DNA of 64,000 nucleotides from Flavobacteriales bacterium. Lineage in GTDB: Bacteria > Bacteroidota > Bacteroidia > Flavobacteriales > Flavobacteriaceae. Where the stretch lies: NCBI GenBank assembly GCA_026993355.1, contig JALWTX010000016.1, positions 1 through 64,000 on the forward strand, in the 5' to 3' direction. Shown here piece by piece: positions 1 to 8,005 of this stretch; the first letter of the stretch is position 1, and every line of letters starts with the position of its first letter. Below the pieces are notes generated by a model that saw only the letters and a list, made by a program, of their open reading frames with translations, had not been told where the DNA came from and did no database searches. The translations under genes were made by a program, and so were the position numbers.

Positions 1-125
1 CAAAGTGATATTAAAATAAGAACATATAAATCAAAAAAACCACAGAAAGAAATTTCTTTCTGCGGTTTTAGTTAATAATTTAATTAATTTTGCTAAAAAC
101 CTGTAACGGTTATTTAGGACTAGTC
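1..125. repeat. Left arm of 125-bp perfect inverted repeat
   Basis: Reads as the exact reverse complement of 7881-8005, base for base. Identity stops abruptly on the inner side after position 125. On the outer side the match reaches the first base of the window, so the repeat may be longer. It contains a terminator-like palindrome. Together the two arms enclose the peptide-export locus. Confidence 0.95.
33..65 (-). terminator. Palindromic terminator in left repeat arm
   Basis: Bases 40-65 form a near-perfect 13-bp stem, CCACAGAAAGAAA against TTTCTTTCTGCGG. On the minus strand it is followed by seven T residues (33-39), the layout of an intrinsic terminator. It would stop transcripts moving leftward out of the island. 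Confidence 0.6.
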
Positions 126-195
126 AATACGATATCATATTTTTAAGGATAAAAGCTTGTTGTGGCGATTTATAGAAAAAAATAACTTTCTGGAA

Positions 196-1023
196 ATGTT
201 TAATAACAAAACAAAAAAATTTGACATTAAAATAATCAATTCACATTGGATTAAAGAGAATCTTAAAATTGAGAATAATTTTTTAGCTCCTCATATGAAC
301 AGTCGAAAAATAGATCATTATATCAATTTTGAACTTTATAACACTTATACTTTTCATAAAGAAGGAGTCGGGTTTATTTTTTATGATGATTATATAATTG
401 AAACACCATTTATTTTGGAACCACAAAATAAACTTACTTGCTTTAAATTAAATAATTTTAATAAAAAAATGTGGCACTTCCAACTTCCGGAAGGATTTAA
501 AATATTTAGTAAAATACAACCAGTGCAGAATATTTTATTCTTTAAAGCAACAAAAGGGGAATTTTTTGATTATCAAAATACCTATGGTTTAGATATTAAA
601 ACCGGAAAAATATTATGGGAAAGTAATTATCCTAAAGATAAGGCTATTGTAGCATTCAACATAAACCCGCACGATAATCTTTGTTATGGTTATGGCGGTA
701 ATCATTACCAAGTGTTTAATCCTATTACAGGAAAAATTTTGATTGATAAAGATATGAGTAGTTACTACAAACAAGGCATAGACCCGGATATTTACAGAAA
801 TGCTATTTATGATCATAAATTGTGGTTTGTAAGTGGTAGAGGAGATAATGCAAAGTTTGGCTCAATAGATCTTAAAACTCACAAACTAGATTTTTTACAA
901 GATTTTCCGTTAGAAAAGGACGGACAATTTGACAAACCGGTTTGTCATAAAGGTAAATTATATTTGCGAGATGATAATAAGGTTTTACACATCTTTGAAA
1001 ACCCCCAAAATAAAAGCCTATGA
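196..1023 (+). CDS. Orphan protein with PQQ-like beta-propeller repeats
   Basis: I do not recognise a named family. The protein has beta-propeller-like repeats: phrases such as GLDIKTGKILWE and FNPITGKILID resemble the strand-turn pattern of PQQ-like propellers. No signal peptide or membrane segment is visible. The reading frame opens at 124, just inside the end of the left inverted repeat. ATG 196 is the first ATG, and TTG 157 is a possible alternative start. Codon use is AT-rich like the rest of the island. The frame beginning at the repeat edge hints that the 5' end may have been lost. It is convergent with the peptide-export operon. An immunity role is conceivable, but nothing in the sequence proves it. 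Confidence 0.6.
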   Translation: MFNNKTKKFDIKIINSHWIKENLKIENNFLAPHMNSRKIDHYINFELYNTYTFHKEGVGFIFYDDYIIETPFILEPQNKLTCFKLNNFNKKMWHFQLPEGFKIFSKIQPVQNILFFKATKGEFFDYQNTYGLDIKTGKILWESNYPKDKAIVAFNINPHDNLCYGYGGNHYQVFNPITGKILIDKDMSSYYKQGIDPDIYRNAIYDHKLWFVSGRGDNAKFGSIDLKTHKLDFLQDFPLEKDGQFDKPVCHKGKLYLRDDNKVLHIFENPQNKSL

Positions 1024-1069
1024 ATTGAGGAATGCAATAGTGCGAAGTGCCCAGCGGTAATGTGGATAG

Positions 1070-1219
1070 TGCGGATTAGATATAGGATACATTGAGGAGT
1101 TGGGGCATATAAAGTATAAGTCAAACAATCATTACCCTGCCGTATAAAAGCAGATTTTTGTTTATCTTAAAAATGTACCAGACGATAGGACTTGTGCGGT
1201 AGCGGAATTTTTATTCTAA
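1070..1219 (+). pseudogene. Broken coding fragment between propeller gene and exporter
   Basis: One frame reads protein-like sequence (CGLDIGYIEELGHIKYK...), meets TAA at 1145-1147, then continues in the same frame with KQIFVYLKNVPDDRTCAVAE and stops at 1217. There is no start codon and a stop lies just upstream. This fits the remnant of a lost gene of unknown family. The remaining bases 1220-1388 show nothing I can support. Confidence 0.35.
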
Positions 1220-1388
1220 AAACTAAATAAAATTTTTTGAAAAAAGAAAATTTATTTGGTCAAGACATAGTAAACGAGGAAATGACTTTGTATGATTGCC
1301 ATGTAGACTCTTGTCCATTTGTCATTATTTCTTTAAATTTTACAATAAATTGTAATCTTTCTCTGTGAGTTATTATAAACTTTCTTTT

Positions 1389-2681
1389 CTAATTTTTAAT
1401 TTTTGACTTTAATTTATTAAAAAACCTGTCAATTAATCTAAGATCTTCAGTGATTATTTCAGCTTGTCCCTTCATCTCTTGTTTAAACACAATCATTTTA
1501 TTATATGAAGTTCTCATTTTATTAGGAAGTGATACTTCTATCAAATAAAAACCTTTGTCATTTGGAACTGAAGATATTGAAACAATTTGACCATTAAGAA
1601 CTCCAAATTCATCACTGGGATAATTTTCTAATTCTATATAAACTTTTTGTCCTAATTTTATTTTTCCAGCATTTTTGGTAGGAGCTTTGATTTTGGCTAT
1701 ATATTTTTCATTATTATTAGGTAAAATTGTATAGAGAACATCTCCGGCATTTATATTCTTATTAACATGCCAAAAATTTAAATAAGTAACTTTACCATCT
1801 ATATTTGACTTTAAAACATTGATTTTTTCCCAATTTTTAATAGATGATTTTAATTTGCTAAAATATTGCAATACATCTTTCAGTAATCTTAATTCTTCTT
1901 TAGTTTTATTATAAATAGTATTATCAACTGTCTTCTTACCATTACTAATTGCTTCTTCTAATTGTGAAATTGAAAGATTAAACTCTGAATAATTCCGTTG
2001 ACTTCTCAAAAAATCACTTTGTTTGCTTTCCAAATTTTGTGCAGATATTATACCTTTATTGTAAAGAACTTCATAACGTTTTAAATCTTTCTGTTTTATA
2101 TCGATTTCTTTTTTTAGTAACCTCTTTTGAGAATATAATCTTTTCAACCTCACTTGCATTTTTGATAACGAAAATCGATCAGCTTTCTTTTTAACTTCAA
2201 AAGGTTTTAGTTTATGGTTTAATATATACAATGAATATGCATTTTCAAATGCGGCATAATCTGATTCAATAGGGCCCAAAAAAAGAATTGGCAACTTGTC
2301 AATTGGGAATGAAAAATTATTTTTGTTTAACTGTATAGTATCTATAATTGATTTCAACAAATAAACATCTTTATAATTGGCTGTGTTTTCAATTATTGCA
2401 ATTGGCGTATTTTTTTTTACTAATTCACCATCTTTGATTAATAAGTGTGAAATTTTTCCTGTCTTTCTTGCTACAATTTTTTCCGGTGGCGTTTGAGTTG
2501 TAACTACCGCATTGGCAGTAATTATATCAGGGTATTTTATAAACCAAGAAATTAATATTAGTGCTAATAAAATTACTAAAATAAAAGTATTACCCCACCG
2601 TATCATCCAATTTGGAACTGCAGTTAAAATTTCTTGAACTTCTTCGCTACGGATTTCTATGTTATTTTGATTATTTGGCAT
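1389..2681 (-). CDS. HlyD-family membrane fusion protein (peptide exporter adaptor)
   Basis: Periplasmic adaptor expected to link the inner-membrane C39 ABC transporter to an outer-membrane channel. It has a short cytoplasmic N-terminus, one membrane segment at about residues 27-48 (TFILVILLALILISWF), and a biotinyl-lipoyl-like half motif near 80-115. A long coiled-coil hairpin spans about 170-290, the second lipoyl half (NIDGKVTYLNFWHVNKNINAG) follows near 300, and a C-terminal beta-barrel closes the protein. At 430 residues it is normal for bacteriocin-type HlyD proteins. It starts directly after the transporter stop codon, so the two are co-transcribed. No TolC-like outer-membrane gene lies in the island, so a chromosomal one would have to be shared. 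Confidence 0.9.
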   Translation of the reverse strand: MPNNQNNIEIRSEEVQEILTAVPNWMIRWGNTFILVILLALILISWFIKYPDIITANAVVTTQTPPEKIVARKTGKISHLLIKDGELVKKNTPIAIIENTANYKDVYLLKSIIDTIQLNKNNFSFPIDKLPILFLGPIESDYAAFENAYSLYILNHKLKPFEVKKKADRFSLSKMQVRLKRLYSQKRLLKKEIDIKQKDLKRYEVLYNKGIISAQNLESKQSDFLRSQRNYSEFNLSISQLEEAISNGKKTVDNTIYNKTKEELRLLKDVLQYFSKLKSSIKNWEKINVLKSNIDGKVTYLNFWHVNKNINAGDVLYTILPNNNEKYIAKIKAPTKNAGKIKLGQKVYIELENYPSDEFGVLNGQIVSISSVPNDKGFYLIEVSLPNKMRTSYNKMIVFKQEMKGQAEIITEDLRLIDRFFNKLKSKIKN

Positions 2682-4874
2682 TTATTTTCCTAATTCCAAT
2701 TGATTTTTAACTAAATTATAATATTTTCCTTTTAGAGCAACTAATTCCTTATGATTCCCTAATTCTACGATTTTACCTTGATCCAATACGACAATTTGGT
2801 AAGCATTTTTAACTGTACTTAGTCTATGTGCAATAATTACAGCAGTTTTATCTTTAAAAAATGTATTTAAATTTTCCATAATTATTTTTTCATTATTTGC
2901 ATCTAAAGCAGATGTTGCTTCATCGAAAAATAATAGTTTAGGATTTTTATATACTGCTCTAGCAATTAATAATCTTTGCTTTTGTCCGGTACTTAATCCA
3001 ATTCCCTCATTCCCGATTTTAGTATTTACTCCTAAAGGTAACTCATTTATAAAATCACTTATATTTGCAATTTTTATGGCATGCATAAGTTTTTTTGTGT
3101 CTATAAAATCTACCCCCACAGCAATGTTATTTGCTATTGTATCATTAAAAATATATCCTTCTTGCATTACTACCCCACAATGGTCACGCCAAACTCTTTG
3201 AGAAACATTAGAAAGAGGAAACTTATTTATAAATATTTCACCTTTATCTATATCATAAAATCTAAGTAAAAGTTTCATTAATGTAGTTTTTCCACTTCCA
3301 CTAGTTCCAACAATTGCTGTAATCTTATTTGCAGGAATATCCAATGACAAATCTTTGATAACAGGTTTCAAACCACCTGTATAACGAAAAGAAATATTTT
3401 TGATATGAATATCAGCATTCTCCGGAATTGTTTTAATTTTATCAACTGTTTCTTCTTCTTCATTTTCCATATTATGTATTTCACCCAAACGGTCAATAGA
3501 AATCTTAGCATCTTGGACGTCACGCATAAAACTAATAAGTTGCAAAATTGGTCCATTTAGTTGACCAACAATATAACTAATTGCCATCATCATCCCCAGT
3601 GTAATATTACCGTCTATTACTAATTTAGCAGATAATACAGTAATCAACATATTTTTACTTTCATTGATAAAATTAGATCCTACACTTTGAGTTTGTTCTA
3701 ATGCTAAGCTTTTGGTAGCAATTTTAAATAATCTTGCTTGTATAAACTCCCAATTCCAACGCATACGACGTTCAGCATTGTGTAGTTTAATTTCTTGCAT
3801 ACCATTAATTAATTCAATTACTTTGCTTTGTTCTTGGCTAATTTGAGAAAAATGTTTATAATCCAATTCCTTTCTTTTTTTAAAGAAAAATAGTACCCAA
3901 ATTAAGTATACTATACTTCCAATAATAAAAACACCAAAAATTTGTATACTGTAATGGGCTAAAACCAAACTAAAAATAATAAGGTTGATAAATGAGAATA
4001 AAATTGTTAATGATGAAGTGGTAAGTATTTTTTCAATACGTTTATGATCATTAATACGTTGTAATAAATCTCCCGTCATTCGTACATCAAAATATGAGAT
4101 AGGTAGTTTCATCAGTTTTATAAAGAAATCGGAGATTAGTGATATATTGATTCTTGTGCTTAAATGCAATAATATCCAACTCCTAATAATTTCAAGGGAT
4201 GCTTTTCCTACAAATAATAATAGTTGAGCTATTAAAATTAGATAAATAAAATTAATATCTTGATTCTTAATTCCTACATCAACAATGCTTTGCGTTAAAA
4301 AAGGCAAAATAAGTTGTAATAGACTACCGGCTAATAGTCCAATCCCTATTTGTATTATAAATTTTTTATATTTAAATAAGTATTTAAATATAAAGTTAAA
4401 ACCAAATTTTTCATCTTCTTCAAAATCTTCTTTATAAAAATTAGGTGTAGGTTCAAGTAATAGGGCAATTCCTTCTTCTGTCATTTCATTTGCATTATTA
4501 CCAATCCAATGTTGAATAAATTCTTTTTTTGAATAGTTTATTAGCCCTATGGCTGGGTCAGATATATATACTCTGTTCTTCTTTATTTTGTAGACAACTA
4601 CGTAATGATTTTTGTTCCAATGTACTATACAAGGTAAAGGTGCTTCTTTAAGCTTCTCATATGATAGTTTTACACCTAAAGAACGAAAACCTATTTTTTC
4701 AACAGCTTCGCTTATTCCTAACAGGCTACTTCCTTCACGTGTAGTTTCACTTAGTATGCGTAGTTGTTGTGTATTTATTATTTTACCATAGTGTTTGGCA
4801 ATAATTTTTATACACGTAGGTCCACAATCTTTGGCTTCTGTTTGCTTGTAAGTTGGAAATTTTAATCTTATCAC
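2682..4874 (-). CDS. C39-peptidase ABC transporter for double-glycine peptides
   Basis: Cuts the leader behind a Gly-Gly motif and exports the core peptide. The N-terminal C39 protease domain (about 1-130) keeps the catalytic Cys17 in KDCGPTC, the His in HWNKNHYVV and the Asp in YISDPAIG. A transmembrane exporter domain covers about 165-450. The nucleotide-binding domain follows, with Walker A GTSGSGKTT at 523-531, signature LSTGQKQR, Walker B LLFFDEATSALD and H-loop IAHRLST. At 730 residues it matches the family. It lies downstream of two GG-leader precursors and immediately upstream of the HlyD gene. All active motifs are intact, so the system is probably functional. Confidence 0.95.
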   Translation of the reverse strand: MIRLKFPTYKQTEAKDCGPTCIKIIAKHYGKIINTQQLRILSETTREGSSLLGISEAVEKIGFRSLGVKLSYEKLKEAPLPCIVHWNKNHYVVVYKIKKNRVYISDPAIGLINYSKKEFIQHWIGNNANEMTEEGIALLLEPTPNFYKEDFEEDEKFGFNFIFKYLFKYKKFIIQIGIGLLAGSLLQLILPFLTQSIVDVGIKNQDINFIYLILIAQLLLFVGKASLEIIRSWILLHLSTRINISLISDFFIKLMKLPISYFDVRMTGDLLQRINDHKRIEKILTTSSLTILFSFINLIIFSLVLAHYSIQIFGVFIIGSIVYLIWVLFFFKKRKELDYKHFSQISQEQSKVIELINGMQEIKLHNAERRMRWNWEFIQARLFKIATKSLALEQTQSVGSNFINESKNMLITVLSAKLVIDGNITLGMMMAISYIVGQLNGPILQLISFMRDVQDAKISIDRLGEIHNMENEEEETVDKIKTIPENADIHIKNISFRYTGGLKPVIKDLSLDIPANKITAIVGTSGSGKTTLMKLLLRFYDIDKGEIFINKFPLSNVSQRVWRDHCGVVMQEGYIFNDTIANNIAVGVDFIDTKKLMHAIKIANISDFINELPLGVNTKIGNEGIGLSTGQKQRLLIARAVYKNPKLLFFDEATSALDANNEKIIMENLNTFFKDKTAVIIAHRLSTVKNAYQIVVLDQGKIVELGNHKELVALKGKYYNLVKNQLELGK

Positions 4875-4990
4875 TATTTGTAATAAATCTGTATTAATTA
4901 TAAGTATAAAGCTTTAGCGTTATCCTTAAAAACATAATAAAATATATATTTAAATAATAAATATTAATCTTTATACTTATGAAATTAATT

Positions 4991-5012
4991 AGAGGGGTTT
5001 TAAAACCCCTCT
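4991..5012 (-). terminator. Perfect palindrome between precursor and transporter genes
   Basis: A 22-bp perfect palindrome (AGAGGGGTTTT and its complement) lies 25 bp after the stop of the first precursor. On the minus strand it is followed by AATTAATTT rather than a clean T-run. It could be a partial terminator or an mRNA-stabilising hairpin. Either would keep precursor mRNA more abundant than transporter mRNA. Confidence 0.55.
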
Positions 5013-5036
5013 ATGGAAAATTAATATACTCACTCA

Positions 5037-5270
5037 TCAACATTCAACAATAATTGAACACTCGCCATAAACTAAACCACCAAAACCACTACCATATGAT
5101 GTCCATTTAGGTCGAAGTTCTACAGGTTGAGAATAACATTGTTGTTCAGTACTTGTAAAAGTTACAATACCACACTCCTTTGTCCAATCTGGTATAAATC
5201 CACCATTTATACTTTGTTGTTCTTTTTTGCTAAGTGCTTTAGCACCTTTTAAGTTTGATAATTTTTTCAT
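5037..5270 (-). CDS. Double-glycine leader precursor peptide A (bacteriocin-like)
   Basis: A 77-residue precursor. The 24-residue leader ends in QQSINGG, a C39 cleavage site, and is identical to that of peptide B. Cleavage would leave a 53-residue core beginning FIPDWTKECG and containing four cysteines, two near the middle and two near the C-terminus (GECSIIVEC). It has aromatic and glycine-rich parts (WTSYGSGFGG). An even cysteine number fits two disulfides, and a VKOR-thioredoxin oxidase is encoded next door. No lanthionine synthetase or other modifying enzyme is present. Activity and target are unknown; antimicrobial or signalling roles are inference. Confidence 0.85.
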   Translation of the reverse strand: MKKLSNLKGAKALSKKEQQSINGGFIPDWTKECGIVTFTSTEQQCYSQPVELRPKWTSYGSGFGGLVYGECSIIVEC

Positions 5271-5311
5271 AGTAAAAAATTTAAAAATGAATAATTACTG
5301 TATACTTTATA
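5196..5311 (-). repeat. Duplicated leader and 5' region, copy 1
   Basis: Bases 5196-5311 match 5526-5641 (offset 330) with a single difference at 5303. The block covers the end of the GG-leader coding region back through about 40 bp upstream of the start codon. Identity stops right at the core-encoding part, so leader and upstream control were duplicated together while the cores differ. Confidence 0.9.
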
Positions 5312-5396
5312 AGAAACATATAGGTTTAGTTAAAATATTTTTTAATAATAAATATTTTTAGTTTAAAACTTCTCAAAAAGGGAACTCCAAATTCAT

Positions 5397-5600
5397 TTAT
5401 CCTAATGCACAAATTAAGTCATCTCCTCCAGGAAGTCCAACACAAGTTCCACTTCTGCCATAAGGATCACCAGGTATTATACACGGATCGCCAGGCGCAG
5501 ATCCTTTACAAGCCTCTAAAATGGCAAATCCACCATTTATACTTTGTTGTTCTTTTTTGCTAAGTGCTTTAGCACCTTTTAAGTTTGATAATTTTTTCAT
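5397..5600 (-). CDS. Double-glycine leader precursor peptide B (bacteriocin-like)
   Basis: A 67-residue precursor with the same 24-residue leader (ending QQSINGG) as peptide A. The predicted core has 43 residues, starts FAILEACKGS and includes four cysteines in a Gly/Pro-rich context: GDPCIIPGDPYGRSGTC and DDLICALG. It shares no clear similarity with core A beyond the cysteine count. The upstream 40 bp also match those of peptide A, so both are probably expressed alike. The likely fate is cleavage and export by the C39 transporter at 2682-4874 and oxidation by the VKOR-thioredoxin protein at 5894-7489. The biological activity is unknown. Confidence 0.85.
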   Translation of the reverse strand: MKKLSNLKGAKALSKKEQQSINGGFAILEACKGSAPGDPCIIPGDPYGRSGTCVGLPGGDDLICALG

Positions 5601-5641
5601 AGTAAAAAATTTAAAAATGAATAATTACTGTACACTTTATA
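5526..5641 (-). repeat. Duplicated leader and 5' region, copy 2
   Basis: Second copy of the block at 5196-5311, one mismatch in about 116 bp. It carries the leader of peptide B and its upstream region. The near identity marks a recent duplication or gene conversion. Confidence 0.9.
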
Positions 5642-5893
5642 TGACACGTACAGTTTGTGTCTATTCCTCGCGAGAGAATATTTTAATTATTTTATCATAT
5701 TAAAGATTGAAGCAGCAAAATTTTATCATCATAATGTTTTAAATAACTTGATGTATAATAATTTTTTCATTTTTCTATCTTTGGCAGATTAAAAAAATGA
5801 AATATCATTTTAATAATAATTAAACATAACTCACATCTAATACATAACAAAGTTATAAAATATATTATTAATATCAAATATATTATTATTTTT

Positions 5894-7489
5894 TTATAAT
5901 ATTTTATTTCCCATAAAATCATCATATAGATCTTCTAAGAAAAACTTCAAATCATTTCTTTCATATTCTTTAGGAAATGCCCTACCATTTATTAATATTT
6001 CAGGTGTAAAATTGATATTGTAACTCTGACACCATTCACTTTCCTCTTTTAGAATTTCAATATATTTGTTTGGCTCAATCGGTTCACCCCATTTTTCAAA
6101 CCAATCTTTTGGATTTTTTCTACCATAAATATCATTCATTGCTTCATGTGCTGAATCTTCTCCTTGTGTTTCAATAACCTCTAGCAATCGGCTTGTAATT
6201 TTCACAATACCGGTATTGGTATCTCTTGTATTAATATTAAAACGAATAATTATTTTAACTAGGTTTTTAAATTTAGATTTAAGTATATCATCCATCATTT
6301 TGTGAACCTCTTTACAATGTCCACAAAATGGATTTGTAATTATTGTTATAGGTAAACCCTTTTTATTTCCAAAAATTATCTCTGATTGATTATTATTAGG
6401 TAAATCTATATTTATCTTATTTTGGTTTTTCAATAAGTTATTAAATAAATTAAAATTCTTTTTAAATTTGAAAAATTTAATTTTTTCATTTTTTAATTCA
6501 AAAATAGATTCTAACATTGGTCTTAAGTAATACCATAATGAAATAATACCTGCAAAAGAAACTGCTGCAAGCATGACCTCTTGGCTTCTAAAAGAAAATG
6601 ATGTAATACTTGAGTTAGTTAATACAAGTATTGCCTGCAGCCACAAAACACCCAAAATACTTAAACACAATCCACACCATGCTTTTATCACATAATATTG
6701 ATAGTATATTGAATAAAATGTGATAAGAATTGCTAATAAAATAATACTATATGGGATGCTTAAATTTTTCGTTGTTATACCTGTCAAAAATATCAACAAA
6801 CTTAACCCTGTAAAATAAATAAAACTTGCATCACTTAATTTTATAAAGTTAAAAATTTTAGCTTCTTTAGAATTTATAACTGTATCACAATCATTTTTTT
6901 TATTCTCTCCTGAACAAAAAGCATTTCCAAGTGTTGTTTGTAATCCCAGTTCTTTTTTTAGAATTGCTATACTAATGATAATTCCAATTAGTGATGTGAT
7001 TAATAAAATTGAACTTAATATATCTGGTTTAAAAGCTATCCATGCAACTATAAATATAGTGAGTATAGAAATCCATAGAATAATATGCATTTTAGATTTG
7101 CTAGATTCGACAGGCATTAAATTTTCATCTTTTTCGGCTGCAACTATAATTCCTGTGAAAATTTTTTGAAATTCGTCAATTCCATATTTCAATTTTTTAT
7201 TATCTGGAAATGTTACATCATAAACCATATTATCTTTCGACACCAAAACAATTTTTTTTATTTTTTCATGATTTATTTGAGCTAAAAAGTGTTTTGGTAA
7301 TTGCGTAAGATTTTCCTTGTTTACGGGAATATTTAGAGCAATATTTTCGATATTGAAATGATTTAATACACCGGTTATTGCATGTAAACTTGGAAATGAT
7401 GGGTGGCTTTTGATTTGAAAAATAAATTCTTCTTTGTCAATATTTTTAATGTTTAATTTTTCAAGTAAAATATAGGTTAGGTCTTGCAT
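5894..7489 (-). CDS. C39-like/VKOR/thioredoxin membrane protein (disulfide formation)
   Basis: Probably oxidises cysteines of the exported peptides. About 1-125 resemble a C39-like domain without the catalytic Cys. Membrane helices follow from about 130. The VKOR part holds the loop pair Cys192 and Cys201 (FCSGENKKNDC) and the redox CxxC at 272-275 (WCGLC). The C-terminal periplasmic thioredoxin/DsbA-like domain has C389-G-H-C392 (NPFCGHCKEVH). The 531 residues match proteins of this layout seen beside GG-leader peptides in Bacteroidota. It is upstream of both precursors on the same strand. The degenerate protease domain may recognise the leader, which is inference. The gap 5701-5893 shows nothing clear. 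Confidence 0.9.
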   Translation of the reverse strand: MQDLTYILLEKLNIKNIDKEEFIFQIKSHPSFPSLHAITGVLNHFNIENIALNIPVNKENLTQLPKHFLAQINHEKIKKIVLVSKDNMVYDVTFPDNKKLKYGIDEFQKIFTGIIVAAEKDENLMPVESSKSKMHIILWISILTIFIVAWIAFKPDILSSILLITSLIGIIISIAILKKELGLQTTLGNAFCSGENKKNDCDTVINSKEAKIFNFIKLSDASFIYFTGLSLLIFLTGITTKNLSIPYSIILLAILITFYSIYYQYYVIKAWCGLCLSILGVLWLQAILVLTNSSITSFSFRSQEVMLAAVSFAGIISLWYYLRPMLESIFELKNEKIKFFKFKKNFNLFNNLLKNQNKINIDLPNNNQSEIIFGNKKGLPITIITNPFCGHCKEVHKMMDDILKSKFKNLVKIIIRFNINTRDTNTGIVKITSRLLEVIETQGEDSAHEAMNDIYGRKNPKDWFEKWGEPIEPNKYIEILKEESEWCQSYNINFTPEILINGRAFPKEYERNDLKFFLEDLYDDFMGNKIL

Positions 7490-7626
7490 ATAATTTGAAT
7501 TCTTAAAGTTTTAATAAATTATAAATGAATAGTTTCTTTTAATCAACATTATGTTTATTCAAAACATTAGACAGTTCAATCTGGTGCAATTTATAAAAAA
7601 AGAGCCATTGCAACTAATTTTTAAAA

Positions 7627-7728
7627 CTAATTTCTTGATATAATTTCCAATTTACCTTTAATATTATTGATCTTTATGCATTCATTTTGTAAAATGATTA
7701 TTCTTTTATAAGTTGATTTTTCTTTCAT
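7627..7728 (-). other. Possible 33-codon ORF or gene remnant
   Basis: An ATG-started frame (MKEKSTYKRIIILQNECIK...) with charged, protein-like composition. The open frame extends 18 codons further upstream without a start. It may be the tail of a lost gene rather than a living one, and no family is recognised. It lies upstream of the VKOR gene, where its promoter region would be expected. Confidence 0.25.
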
Positions 7729-7778
7729 CGAACTTAAGCTCTCAATGTATTTAGTTAAATCATAGAATCGGGGTATAA

Positions 7779-7886
7779 TACTTTACTAATAAAAATTTTA
7801 ATTTTTTAAGGCAAGAAGGATATTATGAGAAAGAAATAACAATCGCAGGAAGAGATTTGCCATCAGTAGTATATCATAATGACTAG
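7779..7886 (+). pseudogene. 3' coding fragment ending in right repeat arm
   Basis: The frame from 7779 reads ...LRQEGYYEKEITIAGRDLP... and ends SVVYHND-stop, with the stop at 7884-7886, three bases inside the inverted repeat. There is no plausible start. The following repeat then supplies a terminator, as expected for a true gene 3' end. The fragment is probably the C-terminus of a lost gene of unknown function. Confidence 0.4.
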
Positions 7887-8005
7887 TCCTAAATAACCGT
7901 TACAGGTTTTTAGCAAAATTAATTAAATTATTAACTAAAACCGCAGAAAGAAATTTCTTTCTGTGGTTTTTTTGATTTATATGTTCTTATTTTAATATCA
8001 CTTTG
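7881..8005. repeat. Right arm of 125-bp perfect inverted repeat
   Basis: Exact reverse complement of 1-125. The inner edge falls at 7881, where similarity to the left side ends. It contains a stop codon of an upstream fragment, a terminator palindrome and the beginning of the broken frame that continues to 8269. The arms are 7.76 kb apart in opposite orientation, so recombination between them would invert the island. Confidence 0.95.
7941..7973 (+). terminator. Palindromic terminator in right repeat arm
   Basis: Stem 7941-7966 (CCGCAGAAAGAAA against TTTCTTTCTGTGG, closed with one G-U pair) followed by seven T residues. It is the mirror copy of the hairpin at 33-65 and well placed to end the frame that stops at 7886. 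Confidence 0.7.

Noticed and set aside
1-8005. Insertion sequence or integrative element
   Set aside because: No transposase, integrase or target duplication was seen; the inverted repeats are too long for IS ends and contain gene 3' ends and terminators.
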